Assembly: GCA_015489185.1 (NCBI GenBank)
Contig: WGAE01000198.1
Coordinates: forward strand, 1-5,698
DNA: 5,698 nt
Direction of reading: 5' to 3'
From: Campylobacterales bacterium
Lineage (GTDB): Bacteria; Campylobacterota; Campylobacteria; Campylobacterales; QNZT01
A model generated the notes under the pieces. It made no database searches. It had not been told where the DNA came from and was given only the letters and a program-made list of their open reading frames with translations. Shown piece after piece: positions 3,910-5,698 of this stretch. Positions within the stretch are counted from its first letter, which is position 1. The number at the start of each line of letters is the position of its first letter. Made by a program: the position numbers and the translations under genes.

Positions 3910-5698
3910 TCATTTTCCGTCCGGAGCAATGTGTTTGAGCATCACCGGATCGGCTTTATCAATGAAATACCCCTGCGCGTAGTCGATCCCAAGACTCTTG
4001 ACCTTTTCGAAAATTGCCTTTGTCGAGACAAATTCCGCCACGGTTTTCATATTTAACTCTTTTGCCATCGAAATGATTGATCGCGTCATAATTTCACTAT
4101 CTTTATTTCGCGTAATGTCCCGGATTAACGACCCGTCAATTTTAATATAATCCGCATCGAGAGAAAGCAGTTGCCCGAAATTGGAGAAGCCGCTGCCGAA
4201 ATCATCAATTGCAATTTGACATCCAAAACTTTTTATTTTTTTAATAAAGTTGGTTACTTTAATATCATTGCTGATCGACTCACTTTCAACAATTTCAAAC
4301 GTAATAAATTCACCAAATTTGTGTTTTTTCAAATTGCGCAAAATAAACTGCGAAACTCTCGGCTCCAAAATATCTTCAACACTGATGTTTATCGTAATTG
4401 GGTAACGCACCTGCTTCAATTGTTGAAAACACTTCTTGATCATCATCCGAGAGAGTTCCGTATAAATTTTGGAAGTTTTGGCAATCTCCAGAAATTCACC
4501 CGGTGTCGCATAACTGTTGTCGTCTCGTCGTATGCGCATTAACGATTCATATTTTTCAATCTTATTTTCTTCGATATTGAAGATAGGTTGGAAAAAGGGC
4601 TCAATCCGCTGCTCTTCCAACGCCTCTTTGAGCATTTTATTGATTCTGATATTTTGCAGAAAACGCTCTTTATGTTTCTCTTTTTCATCATATATTTTAT
4701 AACTCTTTTTTAGTTTCTCAGCCTCTTTAAGCGCCAGATATGCGTTTTTGGGGAGGTTCTCACTCCCCCTGGCAACACCTGCCGTTACTTCGATATTGAA
4801 AATGCTTTCTTGAAACGAAAACTCCTCTTTCGAAATACGATTGGTCATACGACGTAAATACGCTTCAAGTTTCTCTTTTGTCATAAACCTGGGAATGAAA
4901 ATCGCATAGTGGCTGAAGTCGATTTTATACAAACGTGCCTGCGCAACGGGCAAATCGTTCTTCAACCACTCCGCAACCCGTTTGAGAATGATCGTACCCG
5001 CATCGACACCAAAAAACTCATTTAACGTATCAAAATTGTCAATCCCGATATAAATGAGTGTAGATGCCGGGAATACAGAATTTTCACGATGTTCATCGAT
5101 ATCATGAAAGAGTTTCAGACGCGTAGGCAAGTTAGTCACGGTATCAATAAAGAGCATCTCTTTGATCTCATTAGATACACTTTCCGGATCGGGTGTACTT
5201 TTGAGAAGCAGATGATAATTGCGCCGATGATCAATACTACGTTTATGCAATGTAATATGGACGGAGAGTTTTTGACTATTGTCCACTCTGACAGCACTTC
5301 CTTTATAATACCCGTCTTCGGCAACCAATCTGAAAATCGTCTCCGGAAAATCTTCAAGTTTCAAAAACTCCATCACACTCCGCCCCAGCAGACGATGCTT
5401 CTCCAAACCGAGAAACGCACAGATTTTCTGATTTGCCCCGATAATTCTGAGATTGTCGTCCAGTTCAATACAGTTGTGATCCTCTCGTAACAGATCCTGA
5501 TAGCGAACAATCTCTTCTTCTTTGTTTCTGATATAGGCTTTTAGACGTTGATTTTTATTGTAAAAGTAGAAAAATGCAGTGAAGAGCATCAGCGTCAACG
5601 CCAATAAATAGGCATTTTGTCGTGACTCCGTTACCAATAGAACCAGTATCAAAAGTATCAAAGCACCAATAACGAAATAGGCTTTGTTTCTTCTGATA
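3910..5698 (-). CDS. Membrane-anchored PAS / degenerate GGDEF / EAL protein, probable cyclic-di-GMP phosphodiesterase (5' end missing)
   Basis: The frame stays open to the window edge. The only start-like codon near the end is a TTG at 5661 inside a membrane helix, so the true start lies outside; 595 residues are visible and numbered from the edge. Two membrane helices (about 6-23 and 28-46) form a hairpin, followed by a charged coiled-coil-like linker (48-72), a PAS domain (about 75-165), a GGDEF-type domain (about 183-340) and an EAL domain (about 360-590). The GGDEF signature is replaced by DFSHY (260-264) and no RxxD inhibitory site is seen, so cyclase activity is unlikely. The EAL domain keeps its catalytic set: ESL (Glu384), Asn437, the FEIVES glutamates (468, 471), Asp498-Asp499 in DDFGSG, Lys519, Glu555 and Gln575. 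It should hydrolyse c-di-GMP to pGpG at the inner membrane, perhaps gated by PAS. No function-specific name is justified. Confidence 0.9.
   Translation of the reverse strand, partial: IRRNKAYFVIGALILLILVLLVTESRQNAYLLALTLMLFTAFFYFYNKNQRLKAYIRNKEEEIVRYQDLLREDHNCIELDDNLRIIGANQKICAFLGLEKHRLLGRSVMEFLKLEDFPETIFRLVAEDGYYKGSAVRVDNSQKLSVHITLHKRSIDHRRNYHLLLKSTPDPESVSNEIKEMLFIDTVTNLPTRLKLFHDIDEHRENSVFPASTLIYIGIDNFDTLNEFFGVDAGTIILKRVAEWLKNDLPVAQARLYKIDFSHYAIFIPRFMTKEKLEAYLRRMTNRISKEEFSFQESIFNIEVTAGVARGSENLPKNAYLALKEAEKLKKSYKIYDEKEKHKERFLQNIRINKMLKEALEEQRIEPFFQPIFNIEENKIEKYESLMRIRRDDNSYATPGEFLEIAKTSKIYTELSRMMIKKCFQQLKQVRYPITINISVEDILEPRVSQFILRNLKKHKFGEFITFEIVESESISNDIKVTNFIKKIKSFGCQIAIDDFGSGFSNFGQLLSLDADYIKIDGSLIRDITRNKDSEIMTRSIISMAKELNMKTVAEFVSTKAIFEKVKSLGIDYAQGYFIDKADPVMLKHIAPDGK

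Noticed and set aside
3907..3930. Bidirectional terminator at the convergent junction, from a small TCCG/CGGA hairpin near a T-run
   Set aside because: The stem is only four base pairs, lies inside the EAL coding sequence, and has no proper T-tract after it in either direction.
4171..4542. A plus-strand frame of 123 codons inside the EAL gene
   Set aside because: It is antisense to well-conserved EAL motifs and has no recognisable features or ribosome binding site.

Overview
The window looks like chromosomal core sequence from a free-living member of the Campylobacterota (Epsilonproteobacteria), perhaps near Sulfurimonas or Sulfuricurvum. This is an inference from four things: promoters that are extended -10 boxes with no clear -35, a stand-alone FlhB C-terminal-domain (FlhX-type) gene, moderate and uneven GC, and compact gene packing. 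No 16S rRNA or other taxonomic marker is present, so the placement is tentative.

Layout. The first eight codons of an unidentified minus-strand gene lie at the left edge, with their own ribosome binding site and a likely promoter. An AT-rich gap of about 120 bases follows. Next is a complete minus-strand mnmG (tRNA uridine-34 modification). A divergent intergenic region of 253 bases (2019-2271) separates it from a plus-strand cluster: ribE (riboflavin synthase), pgeF (peptidoglycan editing factor, YfiH/DUF152 family) and a short flhX-like gene. The first two are 16 bases apart, and the last two overlap by four bases (ATGA). The right third is a minus-strand membrane-anchored PAS / degenerate GGDEF / EAL protein. 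It converges on the flhX-like gene with no intergenic base at all, and its 5' end lies beyond the right edge.

How the genes fit together. mnmG, ribE and pgeF are unrelated housekeeping functions (translation fidelity, flavin supply, cell-wall quality control) that share a neighbourhood, not a pathway. The flhX-like gene concerns flagellar or type III export. The EAL protein probably hydrolyses cyclic-di-GMP, so the right half has a motility and signalling flavour.

The least ordinary part is the mnmG-ribE intergenic region. It holds a 181-base nested inverted repeat with perfect 16-base ends. Beside it is a near-palindromic pair of back-to-back extended -10 promoters. The rightward one would start transcription at or next to the ribE ATG, giving a leaderless mRNA. 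The leftward one would put the whole long hairpin into the mnmG 5' leader. No complete new multi-gene system is visible, and there are no tRNA or rRNA genes, CRISPR arrays or transposase genes.
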